64,000 nt of DNA from UBA4427 sp045106235 (GCA_045106235.1 JBGCEJ010000001.1:138415-202414); one strand, 5' to 3'; positions 24,979-34,431 are shown, numbered from the stretch's first letter. Translations and numbers: made by a program. The notes: generated from the sequence alone by a model not told the origin.

Positions 24979-27153
24979 ATGCTTCGATTCAATGACATCG
25001 CCGACCGCATGTTGGAATACAACCCGCAGGTCGATCTCGAGCGCCTTCAGCGAGCCTACGTGTTCACGGCGAAGGTGCATGACGGGCAGGAACGTCTCTC
25101 GGGCGAGCCCTACCTGATCCACCCTCTCGAAGTCGCGGGGATTCTCCTCAATCTGCATGTGGACGAAGACACGATTATCGCCGGTCTTCTCCACGACACG
25201 CTTGAGGATACGCTCACTACGCGCGAGGAAATCGATCGGCTCTTCGGGCCGAAGGTCGCGTTTCTGGTCGAGGGGCTGACGAAAATCGCGCGGATGGAGT
25301 TCAAGAGCGCGCGAGAGCAGCAGGCCGAGAATTTCCGCAAGATGCTGGTCGCGATGTCTGAGGATATTCGGATTCTTCTCGTCAAGCTTTCTGATCGGAC
25401 GCATAACATGCGCACGATCAAGTACATGAAGGAATCGTCGCAGCGACGGATTGCTCAAGAGACGATGGACATCTATGTCCCGCTGGCCCATCGGCTGGGC
25501 GTGTACTGGATGAAGCAAGAGCTTGAAGATCTTTCGTTTCGCACGCTCGAACCGGAAGCGGCGCAGGAGCTTGAGGCGCATCTCAGCCTGAGCCGCGACG
25601 AACGTGAAAAATACATCGAAGACGTCATCGGAATCATTTCGCAGAAGATGAATGATCTCGGCGTTCAGTGTGAAGTGCAGGGGCGCGTCAAGGATATCTC
25701 CTCGATCCACGCGAAAATGAAGAGTCAGGATCTGGAAATCGAGCAGATCTATGATGCGATTGGTTTTCGGATTATCTTGCCCGCGGAAATATCGGACTGT
25801 TATGCGGTCCTCGGTCAGGTCCATGCGATCTGGTCGCCGGTCCCCGGGCGGTTTAAGGACTACATCGCGCTCCCGAAGCCAAATGGATACCGATCGCTAC
25901 ACACAACCGTAATCGGCGAGCATGGCGAGCGGATGGAAATTCAAATCCGCACGGAGGAGATGCATCGCAACGCAGAACTTGGCATCGCCGCGCATTGGAA
26001 ATACAAAGAGGGGCGCGTCGCCGCGGATCAGGACGACAGTAAATTCGATTGGCTTCGTCAGCTCATCGAGTGGCAGCAGGATATCTCGGACCCTCACGAG
26101 TTCCTTGATGCGGTCAAGCTCGACCTCTTCCCAAATGAAGTCTTCGTGTTTACGCCGACCGGCGAGGTGATCAATCTTCCCGCTGGCTCGACGCCTGTCG
26201 ATTTCGCCTACGCGATTCATAGCGAGGTGGGGGCACGCTGCGCGGGGGGCAAGGTGAATGGTCGCCTGGTTCCGCTGCGTCACGCCTTAAAGGATGGCGA
26301 TACGGTCGAGATCGTCACGAGTTCGAGCCAGGAGCCGCGTAAGGACTGGCTTGAGTTCGTCACTTCGACGAAGGCACGCAGTCATATCCGTCATTCGATT
26401 CGGCAAAAGGGCAAGGACCGGGCGGTCGCGCTGGGGCGGGATATTCTCGGTCGTGAACTGCGCCGCAAGGACCTATCGCTCTCGCAGGTCGAAGAGGATG
26501 GGACGCTTGACCGCTATTTGGAGGCGGATTTCGGCGCGAAGCCACTCGACGATCTTTTTGCAGCGATCAGTTACGGGAAGGTCGCGGCGAGCCAGCTCGT
26601 CCGGAAGCTGACCGGGGAGTCGGCGACGGAAGCAAAGGAAGTGCTGCCCTCGACGGTCGTGCCGAAGCGCTTGCGGCAGTTCTTCTCGCGGGAGCGGCGA
26701 CGTTCTTCCTCGGGTGTTTTGGTTTCGGGAACGCCCGACGTGCTGGTCCGCTTTGCGGGCTGCTGCGAGCCCTTGCCCGGAGATGAGATTATCGGCTTCG
26801 TGACCCGAGGCCGCGGCGTGACGGTGCATAACCGAGGATGTGTGAAAGTCTTCACCCTCGATCCGGATCGTCGCATCGAAGTCGATTGGGAGTCAGAGTC
26901 GGACGTGCGCCGCGCGGTTGAGATTCGCGTCACCTGCCGCGATGAGCCTGGCATTCTGGCGAAGGTGACGAATACGATTTCAGCCGCATCGATCAATATC
27001 GGTTCTGCCCGAGGCGGCCCGAATGAAACCGAAGGCAAGCTCGCTCAGCTCAGCTTTGAACTCTGGGTCCCGGACATCGAATCGCTTTCTCGAGTGATGC
27101 GCGAAATTCGCAAGGTGAAGGGCGTTCGCTCCGTCGAGCGCGTACGGGGATGA
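24979..27153 (+). CDS. rel: Bifunctional (p)ppGpp synthetase/hydrolase, RelA/SpoT family
   Basis: This enzyme makes and degrades the stringent-response alarmone. The 724-residue protein has an N-terminal HD hydrolase domain with HPLEVAGIL and the active HD pair in GLLHDTLEDT. The synthetase domain has YDAIGFRII, PGRFKDYIALPKPNGYRSLHT and MEIQIRTEEMH. A TGS domain follows (VFTPTGEVINLPAGSTPVDFAYAIH), then a Zn-finger/helical region with RFAGCCEPLPGDEIIGF and an ACT domain at the end. Both active sites look intact, so it is probably bifunctional. ATG 24979 was chosen; no strong ribosome site is seen. It overlaps the next glycosyltransferase by 4 nt. Confidence 0.96.
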   Translation: MLRFNDIADRMLEYNPQVDLERLQRAYVFTAKVHDGQERLSGEPYLIHPLEVAGILLNLHVDEDTIIAGLLHDTLEDTLTTREEIDRLFGPKVAFLVEGLTKIARMEFKSAREQQAENFRKMLVAMSEDIRILLVKLSDRTHNMRTIKYMKESSQRRIAQETMDIYVPLAHRLGVYWMKQELEDLSFRTLEPEAAQELEAHLSLSRDEREKYIEDVIGIISQKMNDLGVQCEVQGRVKDISSIHAKMKSQDLEIEQIYDAIGFRIILPAEISDCYAVLGQVHAIWSPVPGRFKDYIALPKPNGYRSLHTTVIGEHGERMEIQIRTEEMHRNAELGIAAHWKYKEGRVAADQDDSKFDWLRQLIEWQQDISDPHEFLDAVKLDLFPNEVFVFTPTGEVINLPAGSTPVDFAYAIHSEVGARCAGGKVNGRLVPLRHALKDGDTVEIVTSSSQEPRKDWLEFVTSTKARSHIRHSIRQKGKDRAVALGRDILGRELRRKDLSLSQVEEDGTLDRYLEADFGAKPLDDLFAAISYGKVAASQLVRKLTGESATEAKEVLPSTVVPKRLRQFFSRERRRSSSGVLVSGTPDVLVRFAGCCEPLPGDEIIGFVTRGRGVTVHNRGCVKVFTLDPDRRIEVDWESESDVRRAVEIRVTCRDEPGILAKVTNTISAASINIGSARGGPNETEGKLAQLSFELWVPDIESLSRVMREIRKVKGVRSVERVRG

Positions 27154-28007
27154 CGTCTCTTGATAAGGTGAGGCCTGTTTCCGAGGTGAAGCCTCCTTCT
27201 GGGGTGAGGTCTCCTTCCGAGGTGAGGCCTCCTCATGAGGTGAGGTCTCCTCATGAGGTGAGGCCTCCACTCAGCGTTTGCCTGCTCGCGTACAACGAGG
27301 AGGAGGAGCTCGTGCGGGCGATCGAGTCCGTCGCCTGGGCGGATGAAATCGTTGTCGTGGTTGACGCGAAGAGCGAGGATGGCTCGGAGCAAGTTGCACG
27401 GCGGATGGCATCGCGTGTCGAATGCCGAGTCTATGAGGGCGACGTTGCGCAGAAACGCTACGCGACTTCGCTCGCGAAGCATGATTGGGTGTTGATACTT
27501 GACCCTGACGAAGTCGTGACGGAGGAGCTGGGTCAGTCAATCCGTGCAGCGCTTGAAAGCCCGGGACCTTCTGCGTATCAGCTGAACCGGGCCACCTATC
27601 ATCTGGGCCGCTGGATTCGGCATGGTGATTTTTATCCGGACTGGAAGCTGCGTCTGTTTCGAAAATCCCAGGCTCGCTGGGTGGGACGAGATCCGCATGG
27701 GCGCGTAGAAGTACCTGGGAAGCTCGGCGACCTCAAGGGCGATCTCGAGCATTACAGCTACCGCGATCTCGCCGACCAGGTTGACCGAATTCAGTTCTTC
27801 AGCGGCCAAGCCGCGGAGGCGCTCTTTCGGGAAGGGGCGAAGTTCCGGCTCCAGGACCTCATTTTGCGTCCGCCCGCTCGATTTCTTCGGACCTATTTTT
27901 TGCGCGCCGGCTTTCGTGACGGTTTACCCGGATTTGTGATCTCCGCGGCGAGTGCGTTCTACGTATTTCTTAAGTACGCAAAGCTCTGGGAAAAGACGCG
28001 AGCTTGA
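27150..28007 (+). CDS. GT2 glycosyltransferase, WaaE/KdtX-like
   Basis: The domain starts at about residue 40 with LSVCLLAYNEEEELVRAIESVAWADEIVVVVDAKS, then DWVLILDPDEVVTEEL, YPDWKLRLFRKSQARWVG and PHGRVEV. This pattern fits the LPS core glucosyltransferase group WaaE. The first ~38 residues are a six-residue repeat of the V-R-P-P-H-E type encoded by an 18-bp tandem repeat. A C-terminal hydrophobic helix (FVISAASAFYVFLKYA) suggests membrane association. ATG 27150 overlaps the rel stop. The true start could lie after the repeat, but the whole repeat is in frame and uninterrupted. Confidence 0.88.
   Translation: MTSLDKVRPVSEVKPPSGVRSPSEVRPPHEVRSPHEVRPPLSVCLLAYNEEEELVRAIESVAWADEIVVVVDAKSEDGSEQVARRMASRVECRVYEGDVAQKRYATSLAKHDWVLILDPDEVVTEELGQSIRAALESPGPSAYQLNRATYHLGRWIRHGDFYPDWKLRLFRKSQARWVGRDPHGRVEVPGKLGDLKGDLEHYSYRDLADQVDRIQFFSGQAAEALFREGAKFRLQDLILRPPARFLRTYFLRAGFRDGLPGFVISAASAFYVFLKYAKLWEKTRA
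27167..27274 (+). repeat. Six-copy 18-bp in-frame tandem repeat
   Basis: Six consecutive units of 18 bp resemble GGTGAGGCCTCCTCATGA, with units 4 and 5 differing at one base. They encode VRPVSE, VKPPSG, VRSPSE, VRPPHE, VRSPHE and VRPPLS. There are no spacers, so it is a minisatellite inside a gene and not a CRISPR. Confidence 0.92.
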
Positions 28008-29188
28008 GAATCCTGCAGCTCGTGAGCGATTGGAAGTGGACGGGGCCTGCGGAGCCGATGCTCGTGCTTTCGCAGGCCTTGCGGGAGCGAGGGCATCGGG
28101 TCGAACTGATCTGCCCGGAGACGCCGCCCGGCGCGAACCGAAGTCTTTGGCAGGAAGCCTCTCTGCGCGGGGTCGATCCGATCCAGCCGATCGAGCCCTT
28201 TCGGAATGCCTTGCGGCGCGGTGATACCGACCGCGTGGAGCGGCTCCGAGAGGTTCTCCTCTCCGGTTCGTTGGGGGGCAGCTTCGACATCGTGCAGTGT
28301 TGGCATTCCCGGGACCATGTGTTGGCCGCCCGGGCACTCGGGCTTCTGCCGCGGCCGCTCCGCTTCGGGCCGCTGCGGGAGGAGGGCCCGCGGCTTGTCC
28401 GTTTCCTGTCGCATACGGAGGCGATTCGGGGCTGGCCCTGGAATCGTTGGCTCTTTGGGCAGGGCAGCGATGGTCTGCTCACGGTGAGCGAAGCCGCTTC
28501 CCAACAACTTCGCCCCCTACGGGAAGGCCGTGCCCTGGCGTCCACGACAGGGGCCGTTGAGTTCACCCCCTTGCTTCGGCCGACCCGCAGTCGCGCAGAG
28601 GTGCGGGCTTCGCTGGGCGTTGCGGAGGAAGCGCCGCTCATCGGAATTGTTGCCCGAATGCAGCCGCATCGCCGATTCGACCTCCTGTTGGAGGCGTTTC
28701 GCACGCTTCTCGAGCGTCATCCCGAGGCGCGGCTGATGATTGTCGGGCGAGGCAGCCGGAAGGAAGAGGTGGCCGTCCTACCCGCGGAGCGGATGGGGCT
28801 TTCGGATAAGGTGATTTTCGCGGGCTACCGAAACGCCGACTATGCAGACGTGCTCCGAGCGATGGACGTTTTTACCTTCCTGGTGCCGGGTTCCGATGGC
28901 ACCTGTAGAGCGCTGCTTCAGGCGGCGGCGATGGGGCTGCCTTTGGTGGGGACGCGGCGAGGGGCGATTCCGGAGATCATCAGCAACGGCCAGACCGGAC
29001 TGCTTGTCGACGAATCCCCTGAAGCGCTCGCGGCGGCATGGGCGGCACTGATTGAGGATCCTTCGCGGCGTGCTGAGATGGGACGAGCCGCGGGAAGGGA
29101 TGCGCTCGAACGCTTTCAGCCGGATCGCTGGGCGGCGTGGATGGAGCGTTTCTACGCAGAGGTTCAGGGACAGCGGCGAACGATTTAG
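28004..29188 (+). CDS. GT4 family glycosyltransferase
   Basis: This GT-B enzyme probably extends the LPS core. MRILQLVSDWKWTGPAEPMLVLSQALRERGH is the N-terminal acceptor domain. LIGIVARMQPHRRFDLLLEAF and LMIVGRG belong to the nucleotide-sugar domain. The usual E-x7-E motif reads DGTCRALLQAAAMGLPLV, with Asp and Gln in place of the two Glu residues, which is atypical. GTRRGAIPEII then follows as usual. It starts at TTG 28004, overlapping the previous stop as TTGA, with 394 residues. Its stop overlaps the convergent msbA stop. Confidence 0.85.
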   Translation: MRILQLVSDWKWTGPAEPMLVLSQALRERGHRVELICPETPPGANRSLWQEASLRGVDPIQPIEPFRNALRRGDTDRVERLREVLLSGSLGGSFDIVQCWHSRDHVLAARALGLLPRPLRFGPLREEGPRLVRFLSHTEAIRGWPWNRWLFGQGSDGLLTVSEAASQQLRPLREGRALASTTGAVEFTPLLRPTRSRAEVRASLGVAEEAPLIGIVARMQPHRRFDLLLEAFRTLLERHPEARLMIVGRGSRKEEVAVLPAERMGLSDKVIFAGYRNADYADVLRAMDVFTFLVPGSDGTCRALLQAAAMGLPLVGTRRGAIPEIISNGQTGLLVDESPEALAAAWAALIEDPSRRAEMGRAAGRDALERFQPDRWAAWMERFYAEVQGQRRTI

Positions 29189-30948
29189 GCTTCGCCAACG
29201 CCCTGACTGGGCTCGTTCATGCCGATCAGCTCGCGGTAGATCCCGGGGCGATTCATCAGCGTTTCGTGATCGCCGATTTCGGCAACGCGGCCCTCGTCGA
29301 GGACGACGATGCGGTCGGCGTGGCGAATGGTCGTGAGGCGATGGGCGACGAGGAAGATGGTGCGCTGTCCGCGGAGGGCCTCGATCGCAGTCTGAACGGC
29401 GCGTTCGGTCTTCGCGTCGAGGGCGCTGGTGGCTTCGTCAAAGACGAGGATCGACGGGTTGGCGAGAATTGCGCGCGCAATGGTGATGCGCTGTCGCTGG
29501 CCGCCGGAGAGCCGGAGGCCGAACTCGCCGACCGGCGTTGCGTAGCCTTCAGGCAGCTGGTCGATGAATTCGTTGGCGGAGGCGGCTTCGGCGGCATCGC
29601 GCACATCGGCTTCGCTTGCCTCATGCTTGCCGTAGCGAATATTCTCGAAGATCGTTTCGTCGAAGAGGAAGGGTTCCTGGGTGACGACGGCGACATGGGA
29701 GAGGAAGGACGCGCGCTTTAAATCGCGAAGATCCGTGCCGTCAATTTCAATGGCGCCCTTGGTGGGGTCATGAAAGCGGAGCAGGAGATCCATCAGTGTG
29801 CTCTTGCCGGTTCCGGTTCGGCCCACGACAGCGATGACTTCTCCCGGTGAGACTTCGAGGTCGATGCCCGCAAGAATCGCGCCCTCCCCGTAGTCGAAAT
29901 GCACGTCGCGGAAGCGAATGCCTTCGTTGAGTCCGGTCATCTCCTGGGCGCCCGGACGGTCTGGCACTTCGCCGGCCATATCGAGGACGTCGAAGAGGCG
30001 TCCGGCGCCGGCGCTCGACTCCATCAACTTTGTGTATGAGGCGGTGAGGCTTTTGACGGGCTTGTACACCGTGGTCAGGATCAAGGCGAAGGTGCCGAGC
30101 TTCCCGATCGTAATGCCCCAGAGATTGTTCAGCGCGAGCCAGACGCCCACGCCCAAAATGATCGCGCCGATCGTTTGATTAAGGGCCTCGGTCGAGACCT
30201 TTGCCATCACGCGGTTCCAGATCACCTTCATCTGGCGTCGGAAATACACTTCCGTGGCCTCGTCGAACGCGCGCTGTTCGACCTCTTGGCCTTGGAAGGC
30301 CTTGATGACTTTGATGCCGGAGAGGATCGAGACGAGTCGATGCGACAGGTTGCCCTGGGTTTCCTGGCGCCGTTTCGTCTTGCGGTGAATGCGCTTGCCG
30401 AAATAGTTCAACGTGATGAGCAGCGGGGGCACCGTCGCCAAACTAATCAGCGCGAGCTGCCACGAGGTCATGCTCATCGCGATAGCCCCGCCGATCAGGA
30501 GTGAGAGATTCGGCATGATGTCTTTGTAGGCGACATCAAGGGAGCCACAGGCCAGCTGGGCATCGGTTAGGGCGCGAGAGAGGAGCTCTCCGCTGGAGCC
30601 GCCCCGGTGTTGCCGCAGAGGAGCGTCGAGAAATTTGGCCGCGACTTCGCGGTCTACGTCGCGGCGCACCCGAGCGACGATCCAGTTCGAGAGGTACATG
30701 CGGCCGAACATGATCGGCGGCGTCGCGACGAGAATTAGGACGAGAATAAGGGTCAGCGGAATCAGCTGGTCATCGAGCAGCGCGGGGTCGAAGCTTCCTG
30801 AGTTGATCGACGGCACGAGGATATCGTCGAGCAGGGGAGTGAAGAGCCAAGTCCGGATATAGCGCCCTGCGGAGAATACGAGGGCGAGGCCCACCGCCGC
30901 GGCCGCGGCCCGCCAATAGCGAAAGGAGAGCCGGACCATGCGCTTCAT
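29185..30948 (-). CDS. msbA: Lipid A export ABC transporter MsbA
   Basis: MsbA flips lipid A-core across the inner membrane. ATG 30948 gives 587 residues, the usual MsbA size, and begins KRMVRLSFRYW. The same frame is open to 31218, with possible starts such as TTG 31029 adding a flexible N-terminus, and no clear ribosome site decides. Six membrane helices occupy the first ~310 residues. The ATPase has Walker A VVGRTGTGKST, signature LSGGQRQRITIARAI, Walker B ILVFDEATSALD and H-loop VAHRLTTI, all canonical, so it should act as a homodimer. It is the last gene of a purM-oxidoreductase-msbA minus-strand run. Confidence 0.9.
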   Translation of the reverse strand: MKRMVRLSFRYWRAAAAAVGLALVFSAGRYIRTWLFTPLLDDILVPSINSGSFDPALLDDQLIPLTLILVLILVATPPIMFGRMYLSNWIVARVRRDVDREVAAKFLDAPLRQHRGGSSGELLSRALTDAQLACGSLDVAYKDIMPNLSLLIGGAIAMSMTSWQLALISLATVPPLLITLNYFGKRIHRKTKRRQETQGNLSHRLVSILSGIKVIKAFQGQEVEQRAFDEATEVYFRRQMKVIWNRVMAKVSTEALNQTIGAIILGVGVWLALNNLWGITIGKLGTFALILTTVYKPVKSLTASYTKLMESSAGAGRLFDVLDMAGEVPDRPGAQEMTGLNEGIRFRDVHFDYGEGAILAGIDLEVSPGEVIAVVGRTGTGKSTLMDLLLRFHDPTKGAIEIDGTDLRDLKRASFLSHVAVVTQEPFLFDETIFENIRYGKHEASEADVRDAAEAASANEFIDQLPEGYATPVGEFGLRLSGGQRQRITIARAILANPSILVFDEATSALDAKTERAVQTAIEALRGQRTIFLVAHRLTTIRHADRIVVLDEGRVAEIGDHETLMNRPGIYRELIGMNEPSQGVGEA

Positions 30949-31073
30949 GTTAGGGATCGCCGAGGCAGCCACGGTCGGGTTCGCCGTGGGCGCATTCTCA
31001 TCGGCAGTCGCGGGAAGTTCGGAACTCAAATCCGTGGGGGCTCTCTGCGGGCGCGGCTCGGGGTTTGAGCGAG

Positions 31074-32495
31074 CTAGGCCAGCTCCGCCGCGATCGCGTC
31101 GCCGCCGCGCCACCCGAGCAGGAGGTCTCCCTCCAGGCCAAGGCCGGCGACCGCGGAACGATCGAGGTGATAGATGGGGGGCCGGGAAGAGAGTCGCAGG
31201 TCCACGTCCGAAGGCCAACCCACCCCGGATTCGGGGTCTTCGAGCCAGCCATCGTCGGAGTCCCAGTGGGGCATTTCGACTTCGACGGCGCGGAGTTCGT
31301 CGCCTGAGAAGGGCATCAGGGCGCGGAGGCGGTCTGCGATGAGCGCGCGCACTCTTTTCATTTCTGTCGGGATCTGGGCGGGGTCTCGGAGATTAAGCAC
31401 GGCCCGGACCACGAGATCGATGGAGTGGGGATGGGTTTGGCTCGGGAAGGCGGTCAGGAAAGCCGTTGGCTCGTTCTTTGCGCGGCCGGGGAGGATCACG
31501 CGAGCGCCCATGCCGTCGGGGAGATAGGCCGTCGGAATGCGGAAGAGGAAGACGCCGCGGTACGCGCGGGGTAGATCTCGGCAGACGAGGCCTGGGGCGG
31601 GGCGCGTCGGGTCGTCTCCGTCCGCGCGGTAGGCGTCTCGAAGCGAAGCGGGGGGCACGCCCAAGATGAGCGCACGGCCGAGCCAGATTTCCCCCGTTCG
31701 TCCGATTCGAATTCCCGGTTGACCCGAAACGGTCACGAGGTCGAAATCCCCGGGCAGGGTTCGGATATCTCCGTAGAGCGCGGTCACGCGCTTGCGGAGC
31801 AGGTCGACCAGCCAGGGCGGCTCACTCGCGAAGCCGACGCCGCCTGCGAGTCCGAGGCCCAGGAGTCGGGCTTCGGCTTCGGGGCCCGGCGCGGCATTCC
31901 CTAAATTCGAGAGCGCGCGAATTTGGGCTTCGCTCACTCTTTCGAGCGCAGAGCCAGCGGGGACGAGGCCGTGGGGGAGGCCGCGGCGGCCGCTGCCCAT
32001 GGCGGGGACCCGCCGTCCCGTGCGGACAAAAGGCGATTGAAGGAGCATCCCCTTCTCGGTCTCCGAGGCATCGATGATCGCGTGGACGAGGCGCTGGGCT
32101 TCGTCGGGTTTGGCGAGGCCCCAGGCGACGAGTTCGTCGGCGGTGACCGCGGGCTGACCCACGTCGAGTCGGTACGGATCAGAGGCAACCTGGTAGGCCA
32201 GTCGCTCGGTGGCGATCCGGCGTCGGTCGATCAGCGGCACGGCCAGCGCGCGCAGGCAGGCATCGAGGGCGCCTTCATCCCGCAGGCCGCCCAGAAAGAA
32301 GGGCTCCTTCAGCGCGGGAGGAAGCGTGAGGCGCTTGTCTTCCTCGACCATCAGCACGCGTTGGCCGGCGGCGCCGATGCGCGCAGCGGCAATCAGCGCT
32401 GAGATTCCGCTGCCGAGGACGAGCGCATCCCAGCGGCGCGCGCGCGGCGCCTCGCTGGGGTCCAGTACTGGGATTTCGACGTTGGGCTTGGCCAT
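31074..32495 (-). CDS. Putative FAD/NAD(P)-dependent oxidoreductase, function unknown
   Basis: The 473-residue protein has a dinucleotide-binding start, DALVLGSGISALIAAARIGAAGQRVLMVEED, as in FAD-dependent phytoene-desaturase/GDI-like proteins. The middle has LGLGLAGGVGFA and a substrate-like domain, and the end, LGLEGDLLLGWRGGDAIAAEL, looks like the second FAD contact. I do not recognise a specific family or substrate. It starts at ATG 32495, 14 nt after the purM stop, and lies 125 nt upstream of the msbA start. It could reduce or desaturate a lipid or isoprenoid; this is only a guess from the fold. Confidence 0.7.
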   Translation of the reverse strand: MAKPNVEIPVLDPSEAPRARRWDALVLGSGISALIAAARIGAAGQRVLMVEEDKRLTLPPALKEPFFLGGLRDEGALDACLRALAVPLIDRRRIATERLAYQVASDPYRLDVGQPAVTADELVAWGLAKPDEAQRLVHAIIDASETEKGMLLQSPFVRTGRRVPAMGSGRRGLPHGLVPAGSALERVSEAQIRALSNLGNAAPGPEAEARLLGLGLAGGVGFASEPPWLVDLLRKRVTALYGDIRTLPGDFDLVTVSGQPGIRIGRTGEIWLGRALILGVPPASLRDAYRADGDDPTRPAPGLVCRDLPRAYRGVFLFRIPTAYLPDGMGARVILPGRAKNEPTAFLTAFPSQTHPHSIDLVVRAVLNLRDPAQIPTEMKRVRALIADRLRALMPFSGDELRAVEVEMPHWDSDDGWLEDPESGVGWPSDVDLRLSSRPPIYHLDRSAVAGLGLEGDLLLGWRGGDAIAAELA

Positions 32496-32509
32496 TGGGG
32501 CGGCGCTTC

Positions 32510-33619
32510 CTAGTCGTCCGCGAGGTAGCCCGGGTCGAAGAGGATCGACGGTTCGTCTTCGGCCTTTCGCTCGATGGTGCCGATCTTGTAGCCGCGTTCG
32601 CCGAGGCCTTGGAGTCGCTGCAAGACTTCTTCGGCTTGGTTACCCGGGACGATGGCGATCATGCCGATGCCGCAGTTGAAGACGCGGAGGAGTTCGGTTT
32701 CCGGGAGCTCGCCTTCCCGGGCGATCCACTCATAGACGTCCGGTCGGGGCCAGGACTGCGTGTCGATTCGGGCGCGGACGCCGGCGGGGAGAATCCGGGG
32801 CACGTTGCCTTCGAAGCCGCCACCCGTGACGTGGATCATGCCGTGGACATCGAAGTCCTTGATCAGATTGAGCAGGGGTTTCACGTAGATCTTGGTCGGC
32901 GCGATCAGCGCGCTGGCGAGGCTCGTTCGCATGCCGTCGGGCTGTTCGAAGAGGTCGAATTTTCCCGCCTTGATCCCCGCATCGAGAACCGAGCGGACCA
33001 AGGAGTAGCCATTGCTGTGGAAGCCGCTTGAAGCCAGGCCGATGAGAACGTCGCTCTCAGAAATCGTGGAGCCGTCGATGACTTGGTCCCGCTCGACGAC
33101 GCCGACGCTGAACCCGACGATTTCGAGTTCCCCTTTTGGGTAGACGCTGGGCATCGTTGCGGTCTCGCCGCCGAGGAGTGCGGCGCCGGCACGGCGGCAG
33201 CCTTCCGCGATCCCGCGCAGAGCGTCGCTCGCGGTTTGCTTTTCGAGGTCGCCCATGGCGATATAGTCGAGAAAGATCAGGGGCTCGGCGCCCTGGACGA
33301 CGAGGTCATTGACGACCATCGCGACGCAGTCGATTCCGATCGTGTCGTAGCGGCCGATCTGGGCGGCCAGTTTCAGCTTGGTTCCGACGCCGTCCGTCGC
33401 AGCGACGAAGATCGGATCCTTGAAGCGGTCGGGGGCTTTGAACATCCCCGCAAAGCCGCCGATCGAGCTCAGAACTTCAGGCCGGAAAGTGGTTTTTGCG
33501 ATTTCCTTCACGTCATCGATGAAGGATTCGTCATGGTCAAGATCCACGCCAGCGGCCGCGTAGGCCGGGGCCGAGGTCTCAGAAAACGAGGTCTTGTCTG
33601 CGTCGCTTGAATCAGTCAC
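32510..33619 (-). CDS. purM: Phosphoribosylformylglycinamidine cyclo-ligase (AIR synthetase)
   Basis: PurM closes the imidazole ring in de novo purine synthesis. The protein has YAAAGVDLDHDESFIDDVKEIAK, the conserved FVAATDGVGTKLKLA, CVAMVVNDLVVQGAEPLIFLDYIA, GGETATMPSVY, LIGLASSGFHSNGYSLVR, HVTGGGFEGNVPRIL and NCGIGMIAIV. GTG 33619 gives 369 residues; the frame is open to TTG 33718, which adds 33 unconserved residues. No ribosome site decides clearly. No other purine gene is nearby. Confidence 0.94.
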   Translation of the reverse strand: MTDSSDADKTSFSETSAPAYAAAGVDLDHDESFIDDVKEIAKTTFRPEVLSSIGGFAGMFKAPDRFKDPIFVAATDGVGTKLKLAAQIGRYDTIGIDCVAMVVNDLVVQGAEPLIFLDYIAMGDLEKQTASDALRGIAEGCRRAGAALLGGETATMPSVYPKGELEIVGFSVGVVERDQVIDGSTISESDVLIGLASSGFHSNGYSLVRSVLDAGIKAGKFDLFEQPDGMRTSLASALIAPTKIYVKPLLNLIKDFDVHGMIHVTGGGFEGNVPRILPAGVRARIDTQSWPRPDVYEWIAREGELPETELLRVFNCGIGMIAIVPGNQAEEVLQRLQGLGERGYKIGTIERKAEDEPSILFDPGYLADD

Positions 33620-33753
33620 GGCCGAGTGATAGGCAAAGGCCGAATCACAGTCAATCGAGGGCTGGGACTTCGGGCTCTTTGCAGGCCTCAGTTGGGGCAG
33701 GATCCGTCGTTTCGCCAAGGCAGGGCGCAGGGTTCCGGGCTAGTGTCCGCGGC

Positions 33754-34431
33754 GTGACGATTTCGGTCGTGATCCCAACGCTCAATGAAGGCGCGCACCT
33801 GGCGAAAGCCCTCTCGAGTGTCCGAGGGGACGGGGTCGAAATTATCGTGGTCGACGGGGGGAGCGAGGACGGAACGGTCCCGCTGGCTCGTCAGGCCGGA
33901 GTTCGGGTCCTGGAAAGTGACCGAGGGCGCGCCCGCCAGCTCCGGGCAGGCAGTGAACAAGCGACAGGAGAGATTGTTCTCTTCCTTCATGCGGATACGA
34001 CGCTCGAAACGGGCTGGTTGGACGCGGTGAGGGAGGCGATGCAGGATCCGCGATGTGCGGGTGGAGCCTTTACGTTTCGCTTTTCGGAACGGGGACTTCG
34101 GGCGTATTGGATCGAGTTTTGGGTGCAGGTTCGGATGGCGCTTTGGCGGCTTCCTTACGGAGATCAGGCGCTGTTTATGCGGCGCGAAATTTTGGAGCAG
34201 ATGGGCGGCGTGCCAATCGTACCGGTGATGGAAGATCTGGATTTGGTCCGCGGGATCAAGCGCGCAGGTGAGCTCCGCGTGCTGCCCGTAGCGGCCTCGA
34301 CCTCTCTGCGCAGGTACGTCGGACGGGGGGCATTCCGGACGCTGCGGACGATCGGAGCACACCAATACGCGCTGCTCGGCTGGGCGCTGGGTTGGGATCG
34401 TCAGCGCATCGCGGAGCGAATGGGTCGATGA
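33754..34431 (+). CDS. Small GT2 glycosyltransferase (TIGR04283-like)
   Basis: The protein of 225 residues starts at GTG 33754 directly with the domain, TISVVIPTLNEGAHLAKALSSV, then IIVVDGGSEDGT and VLFLHADTTLETGW (DxD-type site), GGAFTFRFSERG, LPYGDQALFMRREIL and PVMEDLDLVRGIKRAG. This matches the short GT2 group often found next to rSAM/selenium-linked genes, but no such partner is here. The frame is open to 33607 without conserved sequence. It overlaps the ABC exporter gene by 4 nt, so the glycosyl transfer and export may be linked. Confidence 0.83.
   Translation: MTISVVIPTLNEGAHLAKALSSVRGDGVEIIVVDGGSEDGTVPLARQAGVRVLESDRGRARQLRAGSEQATGEIVLFLHADTTLETGWLDAVREAMQDPRCAGGAFTFRFSERGLRAYWIEFWVQVRMALWRLPYGDQALFMRREILEQMGGVPIVPVMEDLDLVRGIKRAGELRVLPVAASTSLRRYVGRGAFRTLRTIGAHQYALLGWALGWDRQRIAERMGR

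Noticed and set aside
27167..27274. Regular repeat considered as a CRISPR array
   Set aside because: Units of 18 bp abut with no spacers, are in frame with a glycosyltransferase, and no cas gene is nearby.
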